From Toxonevra muliebris (Eukaryota; Arthropoda; Insecta; Diptera; Pallopteridae), in contig OY829326.1 in assembly GCA_963691655.1 (NCBI GenBank), forward strand, positions 12,078,878 through 12,142,877: a stretch of DNA of 64,000 nucleotides. The letters are read 5' to 3'. Each line of letters begins with the position of its first letter. Position 1 is the stretch's first letter. The notes under the pieces are model-generated. The model ran no database searches and had not been told where the DNA came from. It saw only the letters and a list, made by a program, of their open reading frames with translations. A program made the translations under genes and the position numbers. Positions 52,301-63,600 of this stretch are shown here, piece after piece.

Positions 52301-55300
52301 TGACTTTAGTGTGATTTTGAAATCATACAAAACCAAAACAAAACAAGATCCTAAATGTCGTCTAAATGCAACTGAAGCGCTACGCATGGATTGGTGAGTT
52401 ATTGGAGGTGTTCATAACTGCCGTTTCAATTCTCTTTCTTTCTCTGTGACATTTTAGTATTTCTGGTGGTTTTACACGTAACAAGTACAACTCATATTCA
52501 AATTCCGTATCGTAGTGAAAGCGATTATTTTTATTTGGACCCCGAAATGGATGATTCAATGAGCCTTACAAACCAAGCGGACGAAGAACCAATACCAATA
52601 GAGAGACCGGGAAAGTACTATTTTTCAGCTATACCAAGATCGGCGTTTTTTTCTGCCTTTTCTCCATCAGCCGAAACGACAACCGAATGCGGTGAGTAAG
52701 ATTTAGGTGCGAATGTGTTTTTGTCCAGTAAGCACAGAAGATCTTTTGAAGATTTCATAGAGAATGATGCTAAAAAATTGTTTTCAAAATTGTTACAGAG
52801 ACCGAGAAACCAGAAACTGAAAAGCCAGAAGTGGAAAAACCACAACCAGGAACGGCACCTGGAGCGACATCTGCAGCGGTAACAATTAATCCTTTATGCA
52901 CAACACCAGGATCTGTATCCGGGCAAGCGCCACTGGCCACGCCAGTTCCACCACCGGCACCGGGAGCGGCAACCTCAAATACAGAATACACAACAATTTC
53001 TCCGGGTGGTAATACGGAAAGCGGTAGTAATTCAAGTAGCTCCTCAAGTGAACATACTAGTTCCAGTTCAAGCACTTCCAGTTCCAGTACAAGCGCTAGC
53101 ACTGCAGCACCTACTGCAGCTGGAGCCGCTGCGAACACGCCTGCACCTGCTCCTAGCGGAGGTGGTGGTAACGCTGGTGGTGGTAGTAGCAGCGGCGGTG
53201 CTGCCAGTGAAGCTGCTCCTGCACCTACTCCAGCGCCTGCACCTGCACCTAGCGGTCCCGTTTCTACATCTGCACCACCGCCTGCTTTCACAATGCCCCC
53301 CACATCCGCACCTTCCAGTTCGCCCGATCAGGAAGCGAAAGCGAAAGAGTTACGCACATTGGTGCAGCATCTGTACGTCGCTCAGGCGCGTGTTCAACTT
53401 GAAGCAGTGGAAATTAAAAAAGCGCAAGCTGTTGCCAACTCAGCACAGCAGCAGCTGGAGGAAGCGGCAAATCATGTGCGTACTGTAACTGCCGCATTGC
53501 AAACCGCACAACAAGAAGTTGCTGCCGCAGCGATACGTGCACAAACTGCACAACTACAGCTGGCAGCACACGATCAATTACTTTTCGCAGCTCGGCAAGA
53601 TGTCGACGCGCTCTCATCACAAATGGTCGGCATTCAGGCGGCTGAGGGTATTTCAGCACCTACGGTGAAATTCGATATTGCAGGTTTATTGGAGAAATTG
53701 AAACAACCGTTGCCAGATGGTGAAAAACCGACTGCGGTGCCACCAGTTGTGCCGATGCCGTCTATACCCAAGGTCGACGATCGAGATTATTATTATTATG
53801 ATTAAGTTTGAAATATGAACTATAATTATCGCTAATTATGAATGTATATATTTTTGCAAATGTATTTTAGTAATCCCAATCCACCCTGTATTTTCTATAT
53901 AGTTTTTCCTCTTCTACAATTTGTATTTTGCCGTATATGTATATATAAATAACGCGGAAATGTTGTTTCTATTTTGTAAAATATTTATGTCCAATTAATT
54001 GGATTAATAATAATTGTTATTTAAATTAATGCTAATCAATACATGCTTTCACAAATGAGATACAAAAAAAATACAATCATTTGGGATTTGAAATATGTTG
54101 GATTCGTTCACAAATGATTCAAGTAGTTCTTACACTTTGTGAATTTTTTATGTAAATGTGTTAAGTATTGATCAATCATTTAGCGTAATTTTTTTTGCGA
54201 AGGTATTAGTCTTTTCAAACGGGTATAATCAAAGTAATCAACTATCGATCACAATTAAGACATTCGAAGTCATAAACACATTTTTAAAGAAGTTAATTTT
54301 AAAATCAATTTCACGTCAACACGAAATGATTGCAGTCTTTTACAGCTCTGATCACAGAATAATTGATCTATTTGAATGTGCGTTAGTATGTAGTGCATTG
54401 AAATGTGGTGCGATGTGGTGATTTCAACATGTGACACCTAAATTTGTGTTCATACTGATAAACTTCGGTTTCTGTGGCTGTTTTCATAGACGCATTGAAT
54501 TTATTAAGTATGAAATCTAAAATCAATAATGGATTGAATATTATTTTCAGTTCCCATAATATTTCCTAGACCTCTACGTCTTACTACTATTAACCTTTAT
54601 TAATCTAAAGCACCGATATGGAAATCTTCAAGAGCTTTTCCTGATGCCATCATTTAACTTTGGGCTTTCCCGTCACTGCTCTAAAAGATTCCCCAACTAA
54701 AATCAAATACAGTGCGCGCTCGGAATTCATAAGTTCGGAAATCTTAATTGTCTAGGAAGCTTAAGTAATTTTTGACTTGCATCTAACTTCCTAAAATTTT
54801 AAGATTTGATTTAAGTTTTCTGATTAGGGTTGGAATTAATTTTTATTCGATTGTTCTTCTCGCTGTTAGTGCTATTATCTAATAAAATGATACTGTATTG
54901 CATACAACCACCAAATTGTATATGTATGTATGCATTTCTAAAATATTTTACACCTATAAATATTTAAAACGACTCTGAAGCTTAGAATAATAATTAATAA
55001 ATGCAACGACTATATAGCATCGTTATAAAAAATGTACTTTTCTTGAAAAAAAGTTAATTTTAAAAATCGTCCAGAAATCTTAAGAGTTCGGAATTCTTAA
55101 GTAGCCTCAGAAAGAACAAACTAATTATGAATTCCGAGTATTTCAAAAAAGAAAAACTAAGAATTATGTAAAAAATTAAAAAAACTTATTGTACAAGCCT
55201 GCAAAGATTACAAGATAATAAAACTTAAGTACCTACGTAATATATATATTTTTGAAATTAGTCAGAGTTTTTGAGATGCATTTCAAGTTTCTTATTGTGT

Positions 55301-58300
55301 TTTTTATTCAATTCAATTTATCAAATTCATTTGTTTGTATAAAAAAAGTTCATTTATTAAATAATAATTATTATCTTTAGCGAAAATGTCACAGCCTCTA
55401 AAAAATTTTCAAGACAATATAAAAAAATTCAAAATAATTATGTATATATTTAATGTTTTATACACAAGAAAAATAAAATTAAAAAACTAAAATTATAATA
55501 ATTAGTGTAAAAAGATTCATTTGATGTTTAGTATTTTGTACCTCCTTACTCCTTCCCCGTAAGGTCTACAAGTTAAGAAGTGTAGTTTATATATATATAA
55601 AAATGTAACAAAAGTATGTAATAATCAAGTTGGTACAATTACAATTAATTATAAATGAAACTATTCTAATCTGAGTTTTGTTTGGTAAAAATAAATTGGC
55701 TTTGTAACAAAAAGTTTATAAAAAACAACACAATACAAAAAATTTAAGTAATTTTGTTTTTATTTTATATGTTTTGAAACAACAAAAATAAGCATCAATT
55801 TCTTTGAACTAATTACAAAAGTTTTACGTGGAGAATATAAATTGAAAAAAGTAGGTACATATTATTTGCTTAAGCTATATAGAGTGGAAGGGTGTAATTC
55901 AACGTTATCATTTTTAAAATTTTAATTAATTAAAACGCCAACGAAACATTAATTAATATGTCGAATAAATCTTAAAAAAAAATTGAAAATAAAAGAAAAA
56001 ATGAAATTAATAATGTTGTTGATTTTTTCAATCATGAGATGACATTAATTCCTATATTCCTATTGTCAACAAAATCGAAAGATGAAATTAAAATTAACAC
56101 ACTGAAATTCTCTTAGAAAATAACTGTATAACATATATTGTCAGACTTTTGAATGGAATCGGTAGAGGCACGAAATCTCCAAGAATGAAATACTCAGCTT
56201 TTAGAAAAATCCCCAAAACTCATATTCCCAAAATCTAAAATCTCCAATCAAATAAACGATGTCGATCCATTGATAGAAAATGTGAGCTCAACCTTACCTG
56301 GCCGCCAATAGCTTTCGCAATTTGAAATTTCGTACTTCTGACGAGCTGGCGTTCAGGTTTATCTTTGCATTGTACCTTCGTAGTGAATGCATTTGTTTGT
56401 TATTTATTTCGTAATGTTTTTTTCTAAAAGTTGCCAACAGCACACAATCAGGACTCAAAGACTCATCATTTACCGACAACAGGTGAATATAATGAACAAT
56501 TGAGAATCTAGTGTCTTGGCGGTTTTGAGCTTAGGGATTTTGATTTCGGAGTTTTTGACTTTGGTTTTTGTTTTGTTTTTGTAATCCAATGGAATCGTTT
56601 AAGATAATGCTGTCTAGGAGTAGCTTTAAATAGCCATAGACTAGGCGATTTAAAACTGCAGGCAGAAACAAATAGAACTAGGGATTCAAGATTCTGGAAC
56701 AATGTTGATGTGTGGCAATGACAGTCAAGAAGCAACTTTATTGTTGCACATTCAAATATTCAACATATTTTCGGGACTTTTGATAACTGATTTAGTGTCA
56801 AGTGGTTTTTGGCTGATGAATTCAAAGTTAGAAAAAAATGTGCTCCGGAGCACTAGTAGACCCAGAGACTGCAAGAGGAGGGTTTAATTTTTTTGTCCTT
56901 TTATATTTATTTTTTATTCATGAGCTAAAGCTATAACAAAATATGAGATATCCTTCAGATAAAAGAAGTTTTTTTCCATGAAAGTGGTCGGGAGAAAAAT
57001 TTTTTAAAGTTTTAGCTTGGCTGAAATTATTCATACGTTGTATTTCACGCAAAATCGAAAAACACGATATGAGCAACAAGAAGTATTAACCAGTCAGGAC
57101 TTTAATCTAGGCATTTGAAATATAATTTTGAAATTTATAATGAAGACGTAGTAAAAAGGTGATTGACTGACAGATGTGAAAGTTACTTTAACTTTTACTG
57201 GGCTTACAAATGCTGATCAAAGATTATTTCATTTATTCTCCAAACAAATTAAAAAAGAACTGAAAATTTAAAATTAAATGAATCGCGTTAACTCATTCAC
57301 CATTGTAAAGTAACATATAAAAATATATTACAATTTCTCATAAATTTAAACGAACAGTCTTTATAGGTTATCTCCGCAGACTCTCCATGCTTGGCTGTTT
57401 TATTCGATCCATTATTTAATTTATGGATCATATAATTGTAACTTGATCACAATAAAATCGCAATGTTCTAATTTGATAAACTGATCAACTTTACATCTAG
57501 TAACGTAGATTTTTAACACTCTCTACGGTCACAAGTGAGTGGTATGTGCGTGGACTACGCCGAAGAATGCCTGTGTTCGTTTCACCGAACAGGTGAAAAA
57601 ATTTTAAATAAAAATATATATGTATACGGCTAGAAATGTTAATCTTCAAAAAGCTTAAATTGCATAAGGAATTTGGCTTTAAATTGTAGGTCCCTATATC
57701 CATTCTAGTTCAAATAGTTCACATACCAAGAATGGATGCGAGTAGCATCGCCTAGGCCTTCAATGGGATATAGTGTTATAGTATAGTATAGTATAATTAT
57801 ATATATATAGTATAGTATATTGGCTGCCTGATTAACTGATCTACGAAATCCGTAAATTATATATTGATTTTATTGGCTGACTTCATTAGATTTGATCTGC
57901 TGATCTGTGTGTGATACAAGTTGACTTTTTTGATCAGTTGACTGATCTAACTGGCTAATTGAGATAACCAACTGTAAAGCTTAACGGTTACGAAGTTTGA
58001 AATGAGTATCACTTGTATTTTGAATGATAATAGTTTATAATAAATAAAATGGTAATTATGTTAACTTAAAAAGTATGTATAGAAAAGACTCAAGATTTTG
58101 TTTTGTAATTTTGGAATATTTTAGTACACGAAATAAACAACAAAACAAAAATGAAACGAATTATAGTGAATTTTATAATAGTAAAATGTACAAATGTATA
58201 GCACACGTACATTTACAGCAACAACTGTTTATATTTGCATACATACACAGGTACGAGTATATGTAATAGATATACAATTTTATATAGTTAACTATTTGGT

Positions 58301-60655
58301 CACAAAAAAAAAAAAAAAAAACAATTGTAATGAGAAACTTACCCCCGGAGTTATCATCATTTGTACGGGCATTGTACTTGGTGCTAAAGTTGCTGTTTCA
58401 CCTACTTGTGATGTATTTGCCCCACAATCATCGGCCATCAGAGCTGATGTTGATGTTGCTGCTGCTGGTGATGCTGCACCTGCCATTCCTATTGCTCCAA
58501 TGTTATTAAGTGCAACAGTTTGTTGCTGCTGCTGCTGGGATGGCAATTGGTGCAGTTGTTGTTGGCGCATTTGCATTTCTTGCAGCTGTTGCTGTTGCTG
58601 CTGCTGTTGTTGCAGCTGTAACTCTTGTTGCTCACGCTTATAACTTTCCATAGCCATCATTGATGTTTGACGTGCATTCGGATTATCAAAGCTATATGGT
58701 GGTACTGCATCTTGATCAGGTACAGATGTGCGATGATGCTATTATATAACAATAATAAAAGAATTTACAAATTTATGGAAAAATGAATGAGAAAGAGAAG
58801 AGCAGAAAAGAAGAAATTAAGGAGGAATTAATACATATGAAATTTAAAAAGGCATTAATATTTAAGGTTATGTATGCATATTTTCAGCTTCAACTATGCA
58901 GTTATGTATGCATCTATGCATTTTTGAATTAATGTTGCACCTAAGAAGAAACATTCACATTCATTAATTCACAAAATGCTCGACTTACATGTTGCGAAAT
59001 GTTTGAATTCCTTAAGTGTGCCACATGATCATAGTTTTTGTAACATCCCATGCCGGTTGTGGCTGGATTGCGTCCACCTCCGCTGGTTGATTCGCCCTCA
59101 GTGCTATTCCCATCAGTCTGCGATAGATTGTGCCCTGTGGGTGACCGTCGTAGCGCGTGGGTTAAACGATGCCAATTTTTTATAGATCTAACGCGACTTT
59201 CACGTTTTTCTATTATGTGTATGTATGTGTGGGAGTGTATGTGTGTGTGTGCATGTATGTATATTAGTATTTATTTATATATATAGATGTATAAATGTAT
59301 TTATGCGTGCGTATGTCAAAAATATATGTATGGATATGACGTATGCAGAGCGTTGATAGTAGAGTACAGTGGTGGCACATGAGTAAGCAGCCATTTTGGA
59401 TTTTTATTTTATTTTGTATTATTTACGATTTAATGAGTGGTGGATGGTAGTTGTGGTTGTTGTTGTAGATGGTAAGTTTTTTATGTTTTGCGATTGATGC
59501 ATGTTTTGTTGTAGTTGTAGCATTATTTGTTGTACCACACGCAATTAACCATGAATTAGCCATTGTTGGTTACCAGTTGATTTAATCATGGTTTTTGCAT
59601 TCAATTTTTCGATATGGTTTTAAAATTTATAAGATTTTTGTGTATGCATTTGTTTAGCCGTTTTGTAGTTAGAGACGTCATTTTGTATGCATTGTTATGG
59701 ATTTTGATTTTTTTTTGGTTTTTAAGTTTGAAAATTAATTTATATTTTCATATTTGGTTGCGAGCGGAAATGATGAAATGAAAAACAAAATATGAAAATT
59801 GTACGAAATTAATTTAAATTCAAGACTTTGTTTTTTTTTTTTTGCAATTTTTAGAGATAGCACAACAACTTACAACAAAAACGATGAACGATGAGAGACG
59901 ACAAAAGTACTTTTAGATATTATTATTTTTGGTTTAAACTTAAATTGTGCGCTATTTTGTTAACAATTTTAAATTATTGTTTTATTAGCAACACTGGTGT
60001 TAGTAAATAACTAAGTTAATATAAATAGATATATGAGTTTATGTAATATTATTAATAGTTAATACATATGTATACATTTAATTAAAAATATCTAGTTATA
60101 TATTTTCACAACAAAGAAGTTAGTAATAGTAGTTAATACATCAATAGAACAACAATAACTTTTAGATATTTACTATTTAATGTTTTAAATAAACTAATCT
60201 AAGGTCTCTCGAAAAACTAGTTTTAAGTCTACAAAGATTTATTGAAACAATAATTAGATTTCTTACTTGACTATACTTTAAATTTAAAATTTCTAGCTGA
60301 TTTCTTAATGCTGTAATTAAGTTTTCTGTGAAATAAAATAGTAGAAATAGAAATTCAACAAGTAGTCGAAGAAGAGAATTATTTATTATATCAAAAGGGC
60401 AAATATTCAATTATTGGTCTATTTGAGAAATTTAGTCATAATTGCAGGGAAACTTTGCAAAAATTTATACCGTTCCTTCTGCACTTTTTTACAACCCGTA
60501 AGGAAATTGAAAGCGAGAAGGTTTTAGAAATACCTGAAGAATCACAATATGCCATGAACACGCGGCGACGAGAGATGCAATGAGAACAGTTCGTTGCAAA
60601 ATTTTGATTCAAAATGTTTGTTTCCCAATTGGAGAAACGCAGAACATCATCATAC
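37400..60655 (-). CDS. 3' part of a large gene: low-complexity, polyQ/Ser-rich tail (identity unknown)
   Basis: Eight GT-AG exons read in one continuous phase: 60534-60655, 58989-59209, 58343-58738, 48499-48612, 39714-40950, 39453-39646, 39115-39391 and 37400-37599 (TAG). The first visible exon begins mid-codon, so the gene continues upstream, probably beyond 64000. In order the product shows a Cys-rich piece ([16 protein letters not shown]), a basic piece ([12 protein letters not shown]), polyQ, a short coiled coil ([17 protein letters not shown]) and a Cys cluster (ECCFCTTK). Then follows a 412-codon exon opening [20 protein letters not shown] with Asn/Gly/Ser-rich stretches, and basic phospho-site-like motifs ([19 protein letters not shown]). 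The end is Gly/Ser-rich. No signal peptide, helix pair or enzyme motif is in view. It resembles the cytoplasmic tail of a neuronal membrane or scaffold protein, but I did not recognise the family. Confidence 0.8.
38334..38410. mobile_element. Single pogo-like transposon end
   Basis: TACAGTAGAAACTCGATAATTCG resembles the CAGT...TCG-TAATTCG ends of pogo/Tigger-type elements after a TA. I found no matching opposite end, so the element is broken or its partner has decayed. It lies in the last intron of the large minus-strand gene. Confidence 0.35.
41603..41716. repeat. Dispersed repeat block, copy 2
   Basis: Colinear with 7666-7755 over several exact words (AATTTTGTATGAAAAAT, GACAAATGAGAG, ATACGAC, CCTTGTGAA, CCCAAATAT). 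Lies in an intron of the large minus-strand gene. No TTAA termini recognised. Confidence 0.5.
42178..42305 (+). repeat. tRNA-like SINE copy
   Basis: ACTGTGGTGTAGTAGCTACT supplies a box A-like core and GGTTCAATACTCG a good box B about 45 nt downstream. A GCCAATGGCAAACCT block follows, in the place where SINE bodies commonly carry such sequence. The acceptor stem does not pair well, so not a tRNA gene. Inserted in the intron between the long-isoform exon and the SSV terminal exon. Confidence 0.5.
43831..43884 (-). CDS. Alternative terminal exon (short): PDZ-ligand-like C-terminus
   Basis: A pyrimidine-rich acceptor (TTTATTTTTTTAAAG) precedes a phase-0 frame [17 protein letters not shown] and TAA. 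The upstream exon 48499-48612 ends in phase 0, so splicing gives ...CCFCTTK followed by this 17-residue tail. The last residues S-S-V fit a class I PDZ-binding motif. AATAAA follows at 43728-43733 on the same strand, about 100 nt after the stop. The tail adds two Cys residues to the preceding Cys cluster. Chance is possible for so short a frame, but acceptor, phase and poly(A) signal agree. Confidence 0.5.
   Translation of the reverse strand, partial: GYPGCQGECIPLRASSV
44488..44638 (-). CDS. Orphan coding-like terminal exon
   Basis: After an excellent acceptor (CTATTTTTGTTTTTCCATTAG) a frame reads [20 protein letters not shown] and continues about 30 further residues (containing [19 protein letters not shown]) to TAA. 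GC content and third-position GC are clearly above the flanks. It needs an upstream exon ending with two bases of a codon. The neighbouring exon 48499-48612 ends in phase 0 and would hit TAA after two codons. It may belong to another transcript, possibly one using 56298-56480, or be a decayed terminal exon. Confidence 0.35.
45949..46083 (-). CDS. Alternative terminal exon: 44-residue C-terminus
   Basis: The acceptor ATAATATTACAG is followed by a phase-0 frame [20 protein letters not shown] that runs on through [14 protein letters not shown] and ends AIDIYYL, then TAA. Exon 48499-48612 ends in phase 0, so this is a fully compatible C-terminus. AATAAA lies at 45885-45890 on the minus strand, about 60 nt after the stop. 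The composition is more coding-like than the flanking intron. The tail has a proline-rich PPPSP piece and a hydrophobic end. I take it as an alternative last exon of the large minus-strand gene. Confidence 0.6.
   Translation of the reverse strand, partial: DRVCVFHGIGEYNMKRLVRPPPSPKNYMALKHMIEAGAIDIYYL
49483..49781. mobile_element. pogo-like MITE, copy 1
   Basis: TA (49481-49482 and 49782-49783) flanks inverted ends CAGTGAACGCTAGGAATTCT and CAGTGGACGCTCCGAATTCT (reverse complement of the right end). 299 bp, non-coding. A second, longer member of the family is at 54710-55140. Both lie in the same 9.7-kb intron of the large minus-strand gene. Confidence 0.75.
52367..53805 (+). CDS. Secreted Thr/Ser/Pro/Ala-rich protein with Ala/Gln helical domain (DUF745-like), 422 aa
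   Basis: Three exons: 52367-52394, 52458-52691 and 52799-53805, all GT-AG and in phase. The 28-nt first coding exon splits the signal peptide: MQLKRYAWI joins [12 protein letters not shown], a clear secretion signal. The mature protein has an acidic Tyr-rich start ([12 protein letters not shown]), a [15 protein letters not shown] repeat, and a Ser/Thr/Pro/Ala-rich mucin-like stretch (about residues 110-245). A ~110-residue Ala/Gln-rich amphipathic helical region then starts [18 protein letters not shown], and a DYYYYD tail closes the protein. The helical part resembles the DUF745 class of fly secreted proteins; that assignment is from memory of the pattern. Likely an extracellular matrix, cuticle or mucus-type product. 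It lies antisense within a 9.7-kb intron of the large minus-strand gene. Confidence 0.85.
54710..55140. mobile_element. pogo-like MITE, copy 2 (right end decayed)
   Basis: TA (54708-54709) then CAGTGCGCGCTCGGAATTC on the left. The right side keeps the inverted TACTCGGAATTC (reverse complement) but has lost the last bases. Interior words shared with copy 1 include TGCATTT-TAAAATATTTTAC and TATTTAAAACGA. Non-coding. Confidence 0.65.
56298..56480 (-). CDS. Coding-like segment with strong splice donor; alternative or first exon candidate
   Basis: The minus strand ends in GGCGGCCAG|GTAAGG, a near-consensus donor. Two frames are open into it. One (phase 2) can start at ATG 56394 and runs [18 protein letters not shown]...KLLAA. 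The other (phase 0, from 56375) ends [14 protein letters not shown] and would join EVAELRRQ of exon 48499-48612 without a break. The segment is richer in G+C than its flanks. A TATTTAAAG box lies about 150 nt upstream (near 56625). The upstream acceptor is weak, which favours a first exon. Not proven. Confidence 0.3.
57766..57820. repeat. (TATAG)n-type simple repeat
   Basis: Imperfect pentamer run GTATAGTATAGTATA, an AT run, then TATAGTATAGTATA. Intronic. Confidence 0.8.
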
Positions 60656-63600
60656 CTTAAATAAATTAGCATTTCTTTACTTATAAATATGAGATATACG
60701 GGTAGACCTTATTTAATACGAGGGTAACGCTCCTGAAAAAGCCGTTTTAAGCGAAATCGTGTTAAACGATACAAGAAACCAATGCAAAAAGAGAGGTTAC
60801 GTTCTAAGTTTTAAAAAAACACCCACAAATTATTTTTTTTTTCCGACTTTTCAGACAATTTTTTAAGATAAGAAAATAAACAAAAACATCGATCGATCTC
60901 CTAAACTTGGTGGTTTTTCTCTTGCTCTTACGCCAAAAATGGCAATGCGTCTAGTTTAGTCTAGTTGGTGAAAATTTACCAATGTCTAAATGAAGCCAAG
61001 TGGGCACTTTTCCGCAAAGTGTACTCAAAAAATTTCATCGATTTTTTTTGTGTGCAGTCTAATCCAAAAAGCTGTAACTACACATTTTCTTTTTTTATAG
61101 GAGGAGCAAAAAACATTGTAAAATCAAAAATATTATAGATTTAAGATGAATGTAACTGTGAAGGTTCAGTATCTTTAGTATCACTTATTTACTTTAAAAG
61201 ACTCATCTGCTTTAAATGAAATGATATATAAAAAAAGTTATAAACGAAAAAATTTTGAGAGTATATTTTCCGTGCATTTCTCAAATAGTTGTGAAACTTT
61301 AATCGATTCAAAAAGTTCTGTTTTAGTATTCTTCAAAGAAAAAAAAAATTCCAAAAAAGTCGCGTTTTTCGGTTTGACCATTAGATTTAACTTTATAAGG
61401 CTCCCTTGTTATTGCCGATTGCCTAAAGATAACAAATTTCATGCATATGCTATTTTCTTTTAATTTTTTTTTTCAACAATAAGTCCAATCTCTTTTGTTA
61501 ATATTTTGGGAAAAAATGTTTTGAGTTATAACTAAGTGGAAGAAGAACTTGCCAAATAATTTTCTTACCCTTCATAAAAGACAAACAAGGATATGGAGAG
61601 CTGTGAAATTTGGTATTATAATTGTGTAGAGTTTGAGGATGAAAGGCGAAATGAAATTTTTTATTGAGTAAACTGTACCAAAAAAGAAACTTTCGGTTTT
61701 TGAATGGGTGAAATTTGTCGAATGAATGCCCCAAAATGATTGCCGAGCGTAATTGAGACTACGTAATGGCACCACCAAAAAAAGTACCAAGATCGCTTGA
61801 TTAGATGTTCGACTATGTATCAGTAAAGTTTAAGATATGGTGGAATACTTTTTTGGGCCATATGCTCAGAAAGATTTATCGTCCATCCAACTCTGAGCTT
61901 CTTAATTAATGCTAATATTTCATTTATTTAATATAATATTATTTTTTCACTACCATTTTAAATCGTGTCGTATCAACGTGGTTTAAGTGTGAATCAACCT
62001 TATTTCTTCACAATAAGCTATACATAGTAATATGTTTAAACAATATATTTTTATAAAGCATTATAAATTGCAATACAATCCGGCAAAACAAATGTTGAAT
62101 TTTTGAACACCAATTACTGAAATTAGCAGCACACAACATCATCATGGTAATTAACGAGAGTGAGTTCAGGTGGAAGGTGGTTGGTGGGTGGTGGAGGTGA
62201 AAGTGTTTGTTTGCAAAAATTTTTGATTGAGTTGGTTGAGTGTTGTAGATAATGAAATGAAATTGAATTGTGAATCGCAATAAATGAGTATATTTTATGA
62301 AATAAGTACAAAAAAGTAAAAATATACTGCGCAATTGTTAGCTGCAAATATTGTTATTTACTTTAACGTATTTAAGGGAACTGCTTTTCTTTCATTTTTG
62401 CTATTTTAGAAAATGTTAAATGTTAATTAAGCCTAGAACTTAAATAAACGCGATGAAACCTTTAAAAAAATATCAAATACTTTTATTTTAAATGTATGGT
62501 TAGTACAAGTTTTGAAAATAGAGGTCACTGGCGTTATAGGTTTTTAGTTATATATAATTCATGTGTTGAAAAGAATGCTTAAAAGTTTTACTACCACTTG
62601 GAAAAAGGGGAAAATTTGTAATGTTAAGTATTATTTTAAAAAATAGTTACTAAATGAAGGAATTTTTTGTACTGCTTTTTTTAAGAGCGCTGTGTTTATG
62701 AAAAAATATGTATTAAATTCAAAAAGAGTTAGTATTGTAGTTTTTGTTTGAAAATTATTAAAGTAAGTAAGTTAGTTTTAAAAATGTGGCAGACGACAGC
62801 ACAGCGCTCATTTCAACTCGATGAAGTACTTAAAAGCATTTGAGACAAGATATGCAAATACAAAATAAATTTTATTTACGCTATACAAGATACATATACA
62901 ATTAAAGATTAACACATACATACAGACGACGACGAAACGAGTAGTATTAGTTACAAGTTTTAGAGTGCATGCAATTGTTTTATTCTTGCAGATTATTTGC
63001 ATTTAAGATTAAGATTTGTGATTTATTTTTATTTTCTTTTTTTTAAAGAGTAATTTATACATATGCAATAGAAATACGTCTGTTGCATTTAATTGTTTAA
63101 ACTAAATTACATAACATACATATAAGTATACAAAGATAAAAATGTATAACAGTAGTTAAAAAGAGTAAGAAAAGTAAAAGAAAGAAAGAAAATAAAATGA
63201 AATAAAATAGCATTAGGTAAGAATTGAAGAAAAAAGAAAAAGAATCATTCACTTTTTTAAATCCTTTTCAAGTATGGAAATAAAGTTGAAATAAAAAATT
63301 ATTAGAAGAAAAAATTGTAGGTAATAAATAAATTTCGAAAATAAATTTCACACAATTTGTACCAATTTTCTTTCAATTACTTTTATAAATGTATTCATAA
63401 AAAATGTTTTTAGAAAATTTAAATCAGTTTTTAATGATAGAAATTTGCGAACAAAATACACAACAATAAAATGCTAAACGAAAAGTACTTTTTTTGACGA
63501 AATAAAACAAAAACAACTTAGTTTTTTCAGTTTTTAATTTGTTTAAAACAAACTCAGTATATATTTTTTTTTTTGGTTTCTCAGTTTGATTCAAATACAT

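Noticed and set aside
52770..53488. Long open frames overlapping the nested gene (Gly/Ala/Leu-rich, minus strand and +1 frame)
   Set aside because: Low-complexity shadows of exon 3. The chosen frame alone has a signal peptide, matching introns and a sensible C-terminus.
58194..58643. 149-codon Cys-rich frame on the plus strand
   Set aside because: It is the complement of the polyQ-coding CAG/CAA run in exon 58343-58738.
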